From assembly GCF_003024715.1 (NCBI RefSeq), contig NZ_PYLO01000002.1, forward strand, positions 682,001-746,000: a DNA stretch of 64,000 nt, in the 5' to 3' direction. The translations under genes and the position numbers were made by a program. The stretch's first letter is position 1. The number at the start of each line of letters is the position of its first letter. Under the pieces are notes generated by a model. It was not told where the DNA came from and ran no database searches. It worked only from the letters and a program-made list of their open reading frames with translations. Source of the DNA: Clostridium fessum (lineage in GTDB: Bacteria > Bacillota > Clostridia > Lachnospirales > Lachnospiraceae). Shown here one piece after another: positions 43,642 through 52,860 of the stretch.

Positions 43642-46563
43642 TTAGAACGGACGCTCAGCTGTCGGATCATCCAGGGATACGTAGAAACTCTGGGTTCCTA
43701 CCTGTACCGGATTCTCTTTGATGTTCTCCAGTTCCTCATACATATCGGAACCAAGGAAGTATTTCTTCGGCTCGTACGGTTTCTCGCCCTTTGCGATTGC
43801 ATCCAGACCAGCTTTTACCTTCTCCGGAAGTGCCGGGATCTCATGGATACGTACGCCGCAGGCATTGTAGATACCATTCAGAACTGCACAGTGGCCAGAT
43901 GCCTGGAATGCCTCAGAAGCGCCTGAAGAACCGAACGGACCATCAGAGATAGCGCCATCGATATGAATCAGGTTGATATCATCCGGAACATCCTTGATGT
44001 AGGAAGTACCAGCGCCAAACATGTTCGCATGTTTCTTAACGTCTGCGTAGTCCTCTTTCAGGGCAAAGCCGATACCATGCATGATACCGCTGTATGCCTG
44101 ACCGTTAACAGCATCGATATTACCGATACGTCCAACGAAGTCAACACAGGTAAATTTCAGAACGGTAGTCTTACCGGTCTTAGTATCAACCTCAACCTCT
44201 GCCAGGTTCAGGCAGTATGTGAATGCCGGAGTCGGGTCGCCGATACCGGTATTCGGATCCAGACGGCACAGACCCGGAGTTGTGTTGGTCTCATAACGGC
44301 CAAGATACTTGGTCTCGATGCCTTCTGCCTTCATCTCATCATAGGTACGAAGGGTACCATCTTCTTTTCTCATAGCTGCCAGAAGCTTGTTCGCTGCGAT
44401 GATGGTTGCATTACCATCCATGTACAGGGAACGGCTGGCACCAGCCATACCGGTATCCGGACAGGTCTTGGTATCATTCTGAATCAGCTGGATATCTTCC
44501 GGTGTCAGATGCATCTCTTTCAGAGCTTCCAGTGTTACTACCAGAGAACCGGTTGTAGCACCCTGACCCATTGCATGCCATGTGTCGTATTTGCGGATCT
44601 TGTTGCCCGGCATAAGCTCAAGAGCAACCTCAGCACTATCGCCGCCGCCCTCAGTAACGTTGAAGCCGCCCCATGCGATACCAACGCCTCTTCTCTTCTC
44701 CGGTGTGTCAGCTGCTTTCGCATCAGCCACTGCTTTCTCATAGATTGGACGCATAGTATCCATGATCTTCTCCATCGGATACTGCGGATATACATAGCTG
44801 TTGATATTCTTATCGCCTTCACGGCAGATATTCTTATAACGGAACTCGAACGGATCCATGCCCAGCTCTTCTGCCATCATATCCATCAGCGGCTCACTGA
44901 GTGTATATGCCTGCGGAGAACCGTAGCTTCTGTAAGCAGTACCAAATGCATGGTTTACGTTGGCTACACGAACCAGACCTGCTACGTTCGGTACATTGTA
45001 CGGGAAGAAGGTGAAACGTGCCGGTTTGGTCATAACGTCGTCACCGCCCCAGGAGTAAGCGCCGTGATCCATACCGATATCAAACTCAGCAGCCAGGATC
45101 TTGCCTTCGTTATCACATGCCAGACGGCCATTGGAGTATGCCGGGCAGCGTTTGCCGCTGAAGTGCTGATGCTCTTCATAGGACATGGACAGGGATACCG
45201 GCTCGCCGGTAACTACGGTACAAGCTGCACACAGTGCGATATCGCCTGCGTTGGTAGACCATCCAAAGCTTGCGCCGGTCGGGTTCATGATGATACGGTA
45301 TTTATCCTTCGGTACACCAAGGCAGTTACCCAGACGTCCGATAGAGGAGTATACACACTGGGATTTACACTGAATGGTCAGCAGACCATCATCGCCCCAG
45401 TAAGACTGAAGTACACAACCTTCGATGGAAAGATGCGGCTCACGGGAGGAGGAGAAGCTTCCTTCTACTACGTGCGGTGCTTTGTCGATTAAGTCTCTTA
45501 CTTCTTCTGCATCTTCCAGACCTGCTCCCTTTAATACCGGCTGCTCGCAGAAGATGTTCGGGGTATCCTCATGGATACGGATAGCATCCGGCATAACTGC
45601 ATCCAGATATGTCAGATACTCTGGCAGCTGTTCGTATTCCATCGTAACCTTAGCGGCTGCTGCACGAGCCTGACGATGTGTATGAGCTACTACCATAGCG
45701 ATAACATCACCGTAACGATAGATCTTCTCATCCTGAAGAACTTTACGGGATGGTGTCATAACAGTACTTCTCTCATGGAACTGACCCTCAGCCATGATGT
45801 TAGTTCCGCCTGCTGCGATGAGGTCTTTTGCTGTGATAACCTTAACAACGCCCGGCATCTTCTCAGCTTCCTCAGTATGGATAGCCAGAATCTTTGCATG
45901 ATGGGTAACCTTCGGCTGAACGATAGCTGCATATAAAACGCCCTGCGGCATCTTAAGAGCCTGATCATCGCCGTAGTCGGTCAGACCACAAACCTTACCA
46001 AGTGCATCCTGACGAACAACCGGTTTTCCGTAGTAGTTGCCATCTTCCGGATTGTGGAACTTGATATCCTCGATGCTGCACTCGCCACGCATAACCTTAG
46101 CTGCAGCCATAACTGCATCTACAATCTGTTTGTATCCGGTACAACGGCATACGTTTCTTGTCTTCTGGAACCAGTCACGAACCTCTTCACGGGTCGGATC
46201 CGGGTTCTGCTCTAACAGAGCATATGCGGAAACGATGAAGCCTGGTACACAGAAACCACACTGTACAGCACCGCAGTTCATCCATGCAACCTGTAACGGA
46301 TGCAGATGCTGCGGAGTACCGATACCCTCGATGGTGGTAATCTTGGAATACTCTTCTACCTGGCTGATTTTCTTGGTACAGGAACGGATTACCTGTCCGT
46401 TCAGAATGATGGAACATGAACCGCAGACACCGGTTCCACATCCAACCTTAACACCGGTCAGACCGATCCGGCGCAGAACATCTGACAGTTTATCGTTTTC
46501 CGGATCGCACATAAACATACGATCCACACCGTTGATGTTCAACATCATTTTTCTTAATTTCAT
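43642..46563 (-). CDS. Molybdenum hydroxylase (xanthine dehydrogenase/aldehyde oxidoreductase family), single chain without FAD domain
   Basis: 973 residues from an ATG at 46563 with AAGGAGGAC. N-terminal plant-type [2Fe-2S] cluster (CGTGVCGSCSIILNG), second [2Fe-2S] domain (CGFCVPGFI, CRCTGY), then the molybdopterin domains from about 195 (VVRQDALGKVCGLTDYGDD). Near the C-terminus SGASEAFQASGHCAVLNGI keeps the catalytic Glu. The architecture equals Desulfovibrio aldehyde oxidoreductase (Mop), with no FAD subunit, so electrons must leave to a partner such as the FAD/FeS protein next door. Codon use is strongly biased, suggesting high expression. Substrate (purine, aldehyde or N-heterocycle) is not determinable; selenium dependence is possible from context. 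Confidence 0.93.
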   Translation of the reverse strand: MKLRKMMLNINGVDRMFMCDPENDKLSDVLRRIGLTGVKVGCGTGVCGSCSIILNGQVIRSCTKKISQVEEYSKITTIEGIGTPQHLHPLQVAWMNCGAVQCGFCVPGFIVSAYALLEQNPDPTREEVRDWFQKTRNVCRCTGYKQIVDAVMAAAKVMRGECSIEDIKFHNPEDGNYYGKPVVRQDALGKVCGLTDYGDDQALKMPQGVLYAAIVQPKVTHHAKILAIHTEEAEKMPGVVKVITAKDLIAAGGTNIMAEGQFHERSTVMTPSRKVLQDEKIYRYGDVIAMVVAHTHRQARAAAAKVTMEYEQLPEYLTYLDAVMPDAIRIHEDTPNIFCEQPVLKGAGLEDAEEVRDLIDKAPHVVEGSFSSSREPHLSIEGCVLQSYWGDDGLLTIQCKSQCVYSSIGRLGNCLGVPKDKYRIIMNPTGASFGWSTNAGDIALCAACTVVTGEPVSLSMSYEEHQHFSGKRCPAYSNGRLACDNEGKILAAEFDIGMDHGAYSWGGDDVMTKPARFTFFPYNVPNVAGLVRVANVNHAFGTAYRSYGSPQAYTLSEPLMDMMAEELGMDPFEFRYKNICREGDKNINSYVYPQYPMEKIMDTMRPIYEKAVADAKAADTPEKRRGVGIAWGGFNVTEGGGDSAEVALELMPGNKIRKYDTWHAMGQGATTGSLVVTLEALKEMHLTPEDIQLIQNDTKTCPDTGMAGASRSLYMDGNATIIAANKLLAAMRKEDGTLRTYDEMKAEGIETKYLGRYETNTTPGLCRLDPNTGIGDPTPAFTYCLNLAEVEVDTKTGKTTVLKFTCVDFVGRIGNIDAVNGQAYSGIMHGIGFALKEDYADVKKHANMFGAGTSYIKDVPDDINLIHIDGAISDGPFGSSGASEAFQASGHCAVLNGIYNACGVRIHEIPALPEKVKAGLDAIAKGEKPYEPKKYFLGSDMYEELENIKENPVQVGTQSFYVSLDDPTAERPF

Positions 46564-46648
46564 GCTGTTTCGTCCTCCTTCTTTAAAATAAATAGAGCCC
46601 TGATGCTTCCGACTATCCTTCCGCATCATACCCAATACTTACGATTCC

Positions 46649-47089
46649 TTAGTCATCCGCGTTTTCCAGCATCTCTGCCAGATCCGCCAGATCCACGCCA
46701 TAGTCCTCCAGAAGTTCTCTGGCCTTGCGGTAGGTATTCTCTACCACCTGGGGACACCGAAGTGCCTTGTTGGCCATGTTATCTCCTAAAATCGAATGAC
46801 AATCACTTCCTCCATAGATTTCACCATAGTTTTCCTGAAACCAGTCTGCCAGTTCCGGTATCATCTCGCTGTATGCCGCTTCCGGCTCAAAGAGCGCCAT
46901 CATCATCGCCGCACCGGTCAAAGCTCCGCAGGTCAGCCCGCTTCTGACTCCCAGACAGAGTGCTGCAGATGCCTTCAGAAGGCTCGGGTTCTCCTCGCCC
47001 TTAAGGGTAAGTCCCAGCGAAACAAGTGCCTGACTGCAGCAGCTTCCCGATAAAAGCAGCTGGTTCAGTTTTTTAATATCCGGCTCCAT
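46649..47089 (-). CDS. C-GCAxxG-C-C family redox protein (DVU_1555-like)
   Basis: 146 residues from an ATG at 47089 right behind AGGAGG; a GTG two codons earlier is the alternative. Cysteines: SGSCCSQA (about 15-20), CLGVRSGLTCGALTG (the C-GCAxxG-type core), GSDCHSIL and LRCPQVV. The family is thought to bind redox metal centres. First gene of the hydroxylase transcript, 85 bp before it, behind the long leader. Confidence 0.85.
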   Translation of the reverse strand: MEPDIKKLNQLLLSGSCCSQALVSLGLTLKGEENPSLLKASAALCLGVRSGLTCGALTGAAMMMALFEPEAAYSEMIPELADWFQENYGEIYGGSDCHSILGDNMANKALRCPQVVENTYRKARELLEDYGVDLADLAEMLENADD

Positions 47090-47094
47090 CCGCA

Positions 47095-47424
47095 CCTCCT
47101 GTTCTTAGAAACACAAAAAGAAAAGCGGCACCGCCTCTGAAAAGACAGTACCGCTTAACGTATCCGAGTTTGTATATACATCTGCACCTATAGATATGGA
47201 TACACCTATATCTATACCTATCTGTCAGCACATATATACCCTATCTATACAAGAAGCCTGACAGCTTCCCGTATCCATCGATGTAAAGCGAATCTCTCTT
47301 TCTTTTCAAATGCGGAAGGCACTTCCATTTCCAGATGTACCCATTGGCCTGACTGCATACGGTTTCCCGCTTAGCAATTTCGGCTCGAAAAACAGATTGT
47401 TTCTATTTTGGTTTTGATACCTCT
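47095..47424 (-). promoter_or_regulatory. Structured leader with attenuator terminator before the hydroxylase operon
   Basis: About 325 nt lie between the predicted start and the first gene. On the minus strand several hairpins are visible (GGAAG/CTTCC at 47312-47330, GAAGC/GCTTC at 47252-47267, a 9-bp TATAGATAT/ATATCTATA at 47190-47217). CTGTCAG (47258-47264) can pair with CTGACAG (47222-47228), which could instead meet CTGTC (47144-47148) in the terminator arm. It ends with the terminator at 47112-47156. No riboswitch class was recognised; a molybdenum-cofactor RNA was considered but not matched. Confidence 0.6.
47112..47156 (-). terminator. Intrinsic terminator inside the hydroxylase leader
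   Basis: Minus strand AAGCGGTACTG pairs with CGGTGCCGCTT (11 bp, two G-U) and is followed by TTTCTTTTTG. It lies only about 15 bp before the AGGAGG of the first gene, so it must be overcome for expression. Confidence 0.8.
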
Positions 47425-47453
47425 ATGGTACTCTGCTTTTCATCGAAAGTCAA
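47425..47453 (-). promoter_or_regulatory. Promoter of the molybdenum hydroxylase operon
   Basis: Minus strand TTGACT (47448-47453), 17-bp spacer, TACCAT (47425-47430). Confidence 0.6.
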
Positions 47454-47987
47454 TCTCATTTTTCATAATTTTGAAATTTTTTACATCGACAGGACACTTG
47501 TTCGCCCCTTATTTTACCTCAATACGGGATTTTCAACATGCTATTTTACCCTTGTAATATCTGTTTACTTACAGAATTTCAGCATAACTTCCGTTCAAAT
47601 GTTGTATTATTTGAAGATTTGTATTCTTCCTTTCTACTATTTGATCGAGTATTTTTTAAAAAAATAACGGTTCACACGCTTTCATAATTTTTCATTTTCA
47701 TTTGTTTAAACGTGAATTTTGTTCACTTGGTTTTCACTTATATGAAATTTATATCTTTTTGATTCATAATCAAACATGAATATCTGTTATTTATCCGCTA
47801 TAAATCCTCACATTTTTAAGTATCCTTTTTTCATTTTCTTTTTCTGTTTTAAATTTTATTCTGCAAACCATTATTTTTTATTTCAGATAACGCAAGCATA
47901 TTTAAGAACAGAATTCTTGCACATACAAATTCCGCATCGAAGATGTGATTTGCATAAATTTTTTCTTATTTATAATCCGTACAAATC
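47454..47987. other. AT-rich intergenic region without a gene
   Basis: About 530 bp of strongly AT-rich DNA between the hydroxylase promoter and the FCD regulator gene. Short plus-strand frames here lack ribosome sites and have low-complexity composition. ATAACG occurs near 47669, half of a ModE-like site, but the matching half is poor. Nothing else is supported. Confidence 0.6.
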
Positions 47988-48695
47988 CTACTTTCTCCCC
48001 GCAAAATACGCCTGCAGGTTCTCCCCTACATGCTCCAGATGCCGCTCCATCTCCCGGCGCGCCAGTGCCCCGTCTCCGGCTTCAATCGCTGCCAGAAGGC
48101 TTTCGTGTTCATTTTCCCGGACTTCGTCAGAGCGGACTGCTGCCTGGTTGAAGCGCGCATAAGCGTCCTGGTCGGTCAGGATGAGCTTTAACATCCGCAA
48201 GATAGACGGGCTGCCTGAGAGATGCGCGATTTTCAGATGGAACGCCAGATCTTCCTCGCTTCCCGCCCTTCCATGGCGGATTGCATAGAGATAGTCTGCC
48301 TGCAGATCTTTTAATTTCTGAAGTTCCTTCGGCTCAATCCGCTCTGCACATGCCTCCGCCGCATATCCCTCCAGGAGTTTCCGCACCAAAAGAATATCCT
48401 CCAGCCCGCTTTCTGTCTCCATCGACGCCGCCTCGATAAGCTCATTCGCCGCCTTCATCTTCTCCCGGCGTGACCGTTCTTCTTCCAAAAAGCGTTCGCC
48501 CTGCGGCGTCAGGATCCGCCCCTTGTTCTGCACCTTGACAAGCAGCCCTGCTTTCTCCAGATCCAGAAGCTCCCGCCCAATGCTGGCGGACGGAAGATGC
48601 AGGATCTGCGCCAGCTGGAGTGCTCCCGCCGGGGTGTTTAAGTCCTGCATGGCTGTCAGTATTTCAAAGCTGCTGTTTCGTTTTTTCCCTGCCAT
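47988..48695 (-). CDS. FCD-domain winged-helix transcriptional regulator
   Basis: 235 residues. N-terminal winged helix (EILTAMQDLNTPAGALQLAQILHLPSASIGRELLDLEKAGLLVK, about 12-55) and a helical FCD ligand domain (LEDILLVRKLLEGYAAEACAERIE, then FHLKIAHLSGSPSILRMLKLI, then HESLLAAIEAGDGALARREMERHLEHV). The family binds metals and organic acids. The helix-turn-helix is less GntR-like than usual. It lies between the molybdenum and Opp operons; the AT-rich 560-bp region downstream separates it from the hydroxylase. Target unknown. Confidence 0.85.
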   Translation of the reverse strand: MAGKKRNSSFEILTAMQDLNTPAGALQLAQILHLPSASIGRELLDLEKAGLLVKVQNKGRILTPQGERFLEEERSRREKMKAANELIEAASMETESGLEDILLVRKLLEGYAAEACAERIEPKELQKLKDLQADYLYAIRHGRAGSEEDLAFHLKIAHLSGSPSILRMLKLILTDQDAYARFNQAAVRSDEVRENEHESLLAAIEAGDGALARREMERHLEHVGENLQAYFAGRK

Positions 48696-48860
48696 CTTTC
48701 CACCTCAATACTCTGTACTATTTCTATGATTGTATCATCATTTCCGATTCGTGTAAATCATCCCTTACTGTATCGTACGGAATTTTCAGTTCAGAAAATT
48801 CCCACCTGTGAACCGTTACAAGCAGGCTGCAGTTTGACAGCGAAAATGCCATAAAATAAC

Positions 48861-48901
48861 AAAAAAAACGAACCGCAGGGTACATTTTCTCACTCTGCGG
48901 T
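48861..48901 (-). terminator. Terminator of oppA
   Basis: ACCGCAG and CTGCGGT pair across a 17-base loop; on the minus strand CGTTTTTTTTG follows. About 50 bp past the oppA stop. Confidence 0.8.
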
Positions 48902-48952
48902 CCGCTTTGAATCTAAAATCATTTCAGATTTTGATCCATCTGTTTTTATTTA

Positions 48953-50641
48953 TTACTTTTTATCTACATTGATGAACAGATAAGGAAGCCCTACGGAGTA
49001 GTACTGGATACCGCTTACATCCGGATTGGTCATAACGGCTACAGACTGTCCGTAAATCGGGAACAGAACACACTGATCTGCCAGCGTCTTCTCACAGCCA
49101 ACTAAAGCTTCCCAACGAGCATCCTGGTCGAGTGCCAGATCGCCCTTCTTTGCGGACTGGATGGTTGCATCGTAGTCTGCATCGGAGAACTGGGAGTAGT
49201 TGGTGGAGCTGCCGGTTATCCACATATCCAGATCAGTCATCGGATCTGCGTAGTCCGGACCCCAGCGGGTAAGACCGATATCATATTCACCTTTCTGCAT
49301 GTATTCCAGACGGGCTTTCTTCGGAAGTACCTGAAGTTCGATGGTCAGACCCGGCAGATTGTTCTGCCACTCGCTCTGCAGGAACTGTGCAACAGCCTGT
49401 GCAGAATCGGTATCTTCACACATTAAGGTAAAAGATAAGGAATCTTTTCCAAGCTCGCCAAGACCTGTCTTCCACAGCTCTTTTGCTGCCTCTACATCGT
49501 AGGTCCAGCTGTCGTATGCGCTGCCTGCTGCCTCGCGGAAATCTTCGCCTTTTTCATTGGTAGCAAGACCCTGCGGTACGAAGTAATCCATCGGTGTGGA
49601 ACCATCTTTCAGAACACGGGTTGTGATCGCTTCTTTGTCATACGATTTTGCCAGTGCCTTACGGATATTTACATTGTCAAGCCCCTCTTTCTTCATGTTC
49701 GGGGTCAGATACCAGTTGTAACCGTCACTTCTGGTGGAGAATCTCGGATCATCCTCATACTGCTCTACCAGGTTACCGCTTAAGGTTACAACGTCCAGAT
49801 CGCCATTTTCAAAAGAAAGGGCTGCTGTCTGGCTGTCGGTAATGATCGAGAACTCAACACCGTCCAGTTTGACATCGGATGCACCGAAGAACTGATCATT
49901 CTTTACTAATTCTACCTTCATGGCAGACGGCTCATAGGAAGATACCTTGAACGGACCATCTGCTAACAGGGTATCTGCGGAAGTTGCAAAGTTGCCGCCG
50001 CAGCTCTCTACAAATTTCTGATTTAAAGGCAGGAAGCATGCGCCGGATGCCATCAGGTAATCAAAGATAGCACACGGGGAGCTTAAAGTTACGACTAATG
50101 TCTTATCGTCCGCTGCCTCTACACCCAGTTCCTCAACCGGTTTTTCACCTGTTGTTACCTCTTCTGCATTTGCGATGCAGGCGGTTGTGATAAAGAACTG
50201 GTAATCACTTGCAGTTGCCGGATCGGCTACTCGTCTCCATGCGTAAACGAAATCGTTTGCCGTTACCGGATCGCCGTTGGACCATTTTGCGTCGTCACGG
50301 ATCTTGAAGGTCAGGGTCAGACCATCCTCGGACTTCTCCTCACTCTCCGCCACGCCGTAAACCGGAGCACCTGACTCATCCTTGGTCATCAGACCCATCA
50401 TAAACTGGGAGATAACACCACTGGATGTGTAGTCGTTGGAAAGTGCCGGATCCAGGGAGTCTACCAGAGTGCTTGCCTGATAGCGAAGCACCTTGCCGCC
50501 CTCAGCCGAGCTGCCGCCCTCTGCGCTTCCAGATTCAGCCGCTGCTGTCTCTGTTGTCTGGGTCGATCCGCCGCAGCCTGCTAAAAGTCCAGCAAACATA
50601 GCAGAAGCCAGCGTCCACGCCATTACTTTTTTTAGCTTCAT
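48953..50641 (-). CDS. oppA: Peptide-binding lipoprotein of an Opp-type ABC transporter
   Basis: 562 residues. Signal peptide with lipobox LLAGCGG (Cys about 23), a Ser/Gly-rich linker, then the SBP_bac_5 fold: DSLDPALSNDYTS, FKIRDDAKWSNGDPVTANDFVYAWRRV, GDYDIGLTRWGPDYADPMTDLDMW-type region near 470. It binds oligopeptides outside the membrane for OppBCDF. It is the last gene after oppF with a 193-bp gap. Neighbouring GH127 leaves a glycopeptide-type ligand possible. Confidence 0.93.
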   Translation of the reverse strand: MKLKKVMAWTLASAMFAGLLAGCGGSTQTTETAAAESGSAEGGSSAEGGKVLRYQASTLVDSLDPALSNDYTSSGVISQFMMGLMTKDESGAPVYGVAESEEKSEDGLTLTFKIRDDAKWSNGDPVTANDFVYAWRRVADPATASDYQFFITTACIANAEEVTTGEKPVEELGVEAADDKTLVVTLSSPCAIFDYLMASGACFLPLNQKFVESCGGNFATSADTLLADGPFKVSSYEPSAMKVELVKNDQFFGASDVKLDGVEFSIITDSQTAALSFENGDLDVVTLSGNLVEQYEDDPRFSTRSDGYNWYLTPNMKKEGLDNVNIRKALAKSYDKEAITTRVLKDGSTPMDYFVPQGLATNEKGEDFREAAGSAYDSWTYDVEAAKELWKTGLGELGKDSLSFTLMCEDTDSAQAVAQFLQSEWQNNLPGLTIELQVLPKKARLEYMQKGEYDIGLTRWGPDYADPMTDLDMWITGSSTNYSQFSDADYDATIQSAKKGDLALDQDARWEALVGCEKTLADQCVLFPIYGQSVAVMTNPDVSGIQYYSVGLPYLFINVDKK

Positions 50642-50834
50642 AATACTTCCTCCTTTTTTGTTTTTTTAATAAAACCAAACCATTCCCGTTTCATGCTGCA
50701 TTTCCTGGTCCCGGCTGTCTATCCTCAGTTGTCTGCTGGTTCGGCTCATCTATAAAATCACCCGCTAAACAGGTCATTTTATCACATTTATTATGGTTGA
50801 TTTTGTGCCGGAATGCATCGGCTTTCTTTTAAAT

Positions 50835-51773
50835 CTACACCCATTTTTCCAAATCTGCATCGGTTCCGCGCACAAAATGTGTGCCCTCAATCTGATGCAT
50901 CGTACCTGCGCCGTAATCCAGGCCGCTCGTCTTATAATCATAGTGCAGTGCAATCCGGCTGCGCTCTACCACCGGGTTCGGGTTCGGGATCGCCGAAATC
51001 AGGCTTCGGGTGTACGGATGTACCGGATGGGAGAAAATCTCCTCCGTCGTGCCCGTCTCCAAAAGGTAGCCCAGATGAAGAACGCCGATGCGGTCGGAAA
51101 TATATTTAACCATCGAGAGGTCGTGGGCGATGAAGAGGTATGCAAGCCCCGTCTCGTCCTGGATGTCCTTCATCAGGTTGACAACCTGCGCCTGAATGGA
51201 CATATCGAGCGCCGAGATACACTCATCGGCAATGATCAGCTTCGGGTTCATGACAAGCGCCCGGGCGATGCCGACACGCTGCCGCTGACCACCGGAAAAC
51301 TGATGCGGGTACCGGTTTGCATGTTCCGGCGCCAGACCTACCTTGTGGAGGATGTCTGCCACCATCTCGGTCCGCTCTTTCTGGGAATGGTACCGGTGAT
51401 GGATATCCAGCCCCTGTGCAATGATATCCGCTACTTTCTGGCGCGGATTTAAACATGCCATCGGATCCTGGAAAATCATCTGCATATCACTTCTGAGTCT
51501 CGCCTCTGTCTGGCGGCTCATTTTTCCGGAAATATCCATCCCGTCAAAGGTAATTTGTCCTGCGGTCGGATCGTAGAGGCGGATCAGCGCCCGCCCGATC
51601 GTCGTCTTTCCCGATCCGGATTCCCCCACAAGACCATAGGTCTCGCCCGGATTGATATAAAAACTGACATCCTCAACCGCTTTTACGGTAAATTTCCGGC
51701 TGACCGGAAAGTACTGCTTGAGTCCTTTTACTTCCAGAAGGGGCTTTTTGTTTGTCTCTGTCACTGCACTCAT
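50835..51773 (-). CDS. oppF: Oligopeptide ABC transporter ATPase
   Basis: 312 residues. Walker A GESGSGKTTIG (about 51-61), signature FSGGQRQRVGIARAL, Walker B LIIADECISALD, H-loop IAHDLSMVKYIS. The C-terminal HPYTRSLISAIP region is typical of OppF. Couples ATP to peptide import with OppD. Overlaps oppD by 4 bp. Confidence 0.95.
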   Translation of the reverse strand: MSAVTETNKKPLLEVKGLKQYFPVSRKFTVKAVEDVSFYINPGETYGLVGESGSGKTTIGRALIRLYDPTAGQITFDGMDISGKMSRQTEARLRSDMQMIFQDPMACLNPRQKVADIIAQGLDIHHRYHSQKERTEMVADILHKVGLAPEHANRYPHQFSGGQRQRVGIARALVMNPKLIIADECISALDMSIQAQVVNLMKDIQDETGLAYLFIAHDLSMVKYISDRIGVLHLGYLLETGTTEEIFSHPVHPYTRSLISAIPNPNPVVERSRIALHYDYKTSGLDYGAGTMHQIEGTHFVRGTDADLEKWV

Positions 51774-52849
51774 GCGATTCCCCCCTCTTTCTTCATTCTC
51801 TCAATTCGATCCCGAAGCTCCGGCGGCATATCGACCTTCGGCGCCTTCGGATGCAGCAGCCATGTCGCGGCGCTGTGTGTCTCCGATATCTTGAACATCG
51901 GCGGCTCCAGACGACTGTCAATGTTTAACGCATATTTATTCCGCGGTGCAAACGCATCACCCGTTACCTTGTGAAGCAGGTTTGGCGGGCTGCCCGGGAT
52001 TGTGTAAAGACGTTCGTCGTCCGTTCCCAGATCTGGCATCGCGGAGAGAAGTCCCCATGTGTACGGGTGGCACGGATCGTAGAATACATCCTCGACCGTG
52101 CCGCTCTCGACGATCTTGCCTGCATACATGACGTTGACATAATCGGCAACCTTCGCAACGACACCCAGATCGTGCGTGATATAGATAACCGACAGCTGCC
52201 GTTTTTTCTGAATCTCCTGAATCAGTTCCAGAATCTTCGACTGAATCGTAACGTCCAGCGCCGTCGTCGGCTCGTCGCAGATTAAAAGCTCCGGATCGCA
52301 CGCCAGTGCGATCGCAATGACGATTCTCTGGCGCATACCACCGGAGAGCTGGTGCGGATAGTTTTTGATTCGCTTCTCCGCGTCGGTGATGCCGACCAGC
52401 TTCATCAGCTCCAGCGCCTTCTTATATGCCTCTTCCTTCGGTGTATGATAATGCCAGATCATGCCTTCCATGATCTGTTTCCCAACCGGCATCAGCGGGT
52501 TTAAGGAGGTCATCGGATCCTGGAAGACCATCGCGATCCGTTTTCCGTTGATATGGCGGCGGATTTCCTCTTTTTTCATCTGCAGAATTTCTCTGGTGAC
52601 CCGTTCCTCCGGGTTACGATAATATGAAAATGTGATCTGTCCGCGGTCGATCGTTCCGTTCTTTGCCAGGATTCCCATGATCGCCTTCGCAGAAACCGAT
52701 TTACCGGAACCGGATTCCCCAACGATTGCAACCGTCTCGCCCCGGTTTACCGTCAGGTTGACGCCCCGGACGGCATTGACCACTCCGGCTGTCGTCTCGA
52801 AGGAAATGTCCAGATTCCGCACTCGTAAAATTTCTTCTTTTTTCTCCAT
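51770..52849 (-). CDS. oppD: Oligopeptide ABC transporter ATPase
   Basis: 359 residues. Walker [13 protein letters not shown], signature [15 protein letters not shown], Walker [18 protein letters not shown]-loop [13 protein letters not shown], and the C-terminal oligopeptide-transporter tail ([23 protein letters not shown]) that carries the cysteine-cluster position in some members. Starts 11 bp after oppC. Confidence 0.95.
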   Translation of the reverse strand: MEKKEEILRVRNLDISFETTAGVVNAVRGVNLTVNRGETVAIVGESGSGKSVSAKAIMGILAKNGTIDRGQITFSYYRNPEERVTREILQMKKEEIRRHINGKRIAMVFQDPMTSLNPLMPVGKQIMEGMIWHYHTPKEEAYKKALELMKLVGITDAEKRIKNYPHQLSGGMRQRIVIAIALACDPELLICDEPTTALDVTIQSKILELIQEIQKKRQLSVIYITHDLGVVAKVADYVNVMYAGKIVESGTVEDVFYDPCHPYTWGLLSAMPDLGTDDERLYTIPGSPPNLLHKVTGDAFAPRNKYALNIDSRLEPPMFKISETHSAATWLLHPKAPKVDMPPELRDRIERMKKEGGIA

Positions 52850-52860
52850 GCCATTTCCTC

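Noticed and set aside
43963-45492. Long plus-strand frame (509 codons) opposite the molybdenum hydroxylase
   Set aside because: It is antisense to a gene with full motif support and strong codon bias; the mirror frame is open because of that bias. It has no recognisable domain.
47101-47430. Known riboswitch class in the hydroxylase leader (Moco, cobalamin, guanidine, c-di-GMP)
   Set aside because: The conserved cores I remember for these classes were not found, so it is reported only as an unclassified attenuator.
47655-47675. Second ModE-type site upstream of the hydroxylase promoter
   Set aside because: Only one half (ATAACG) fits; the other half reads CGAGTA at the needed distance.
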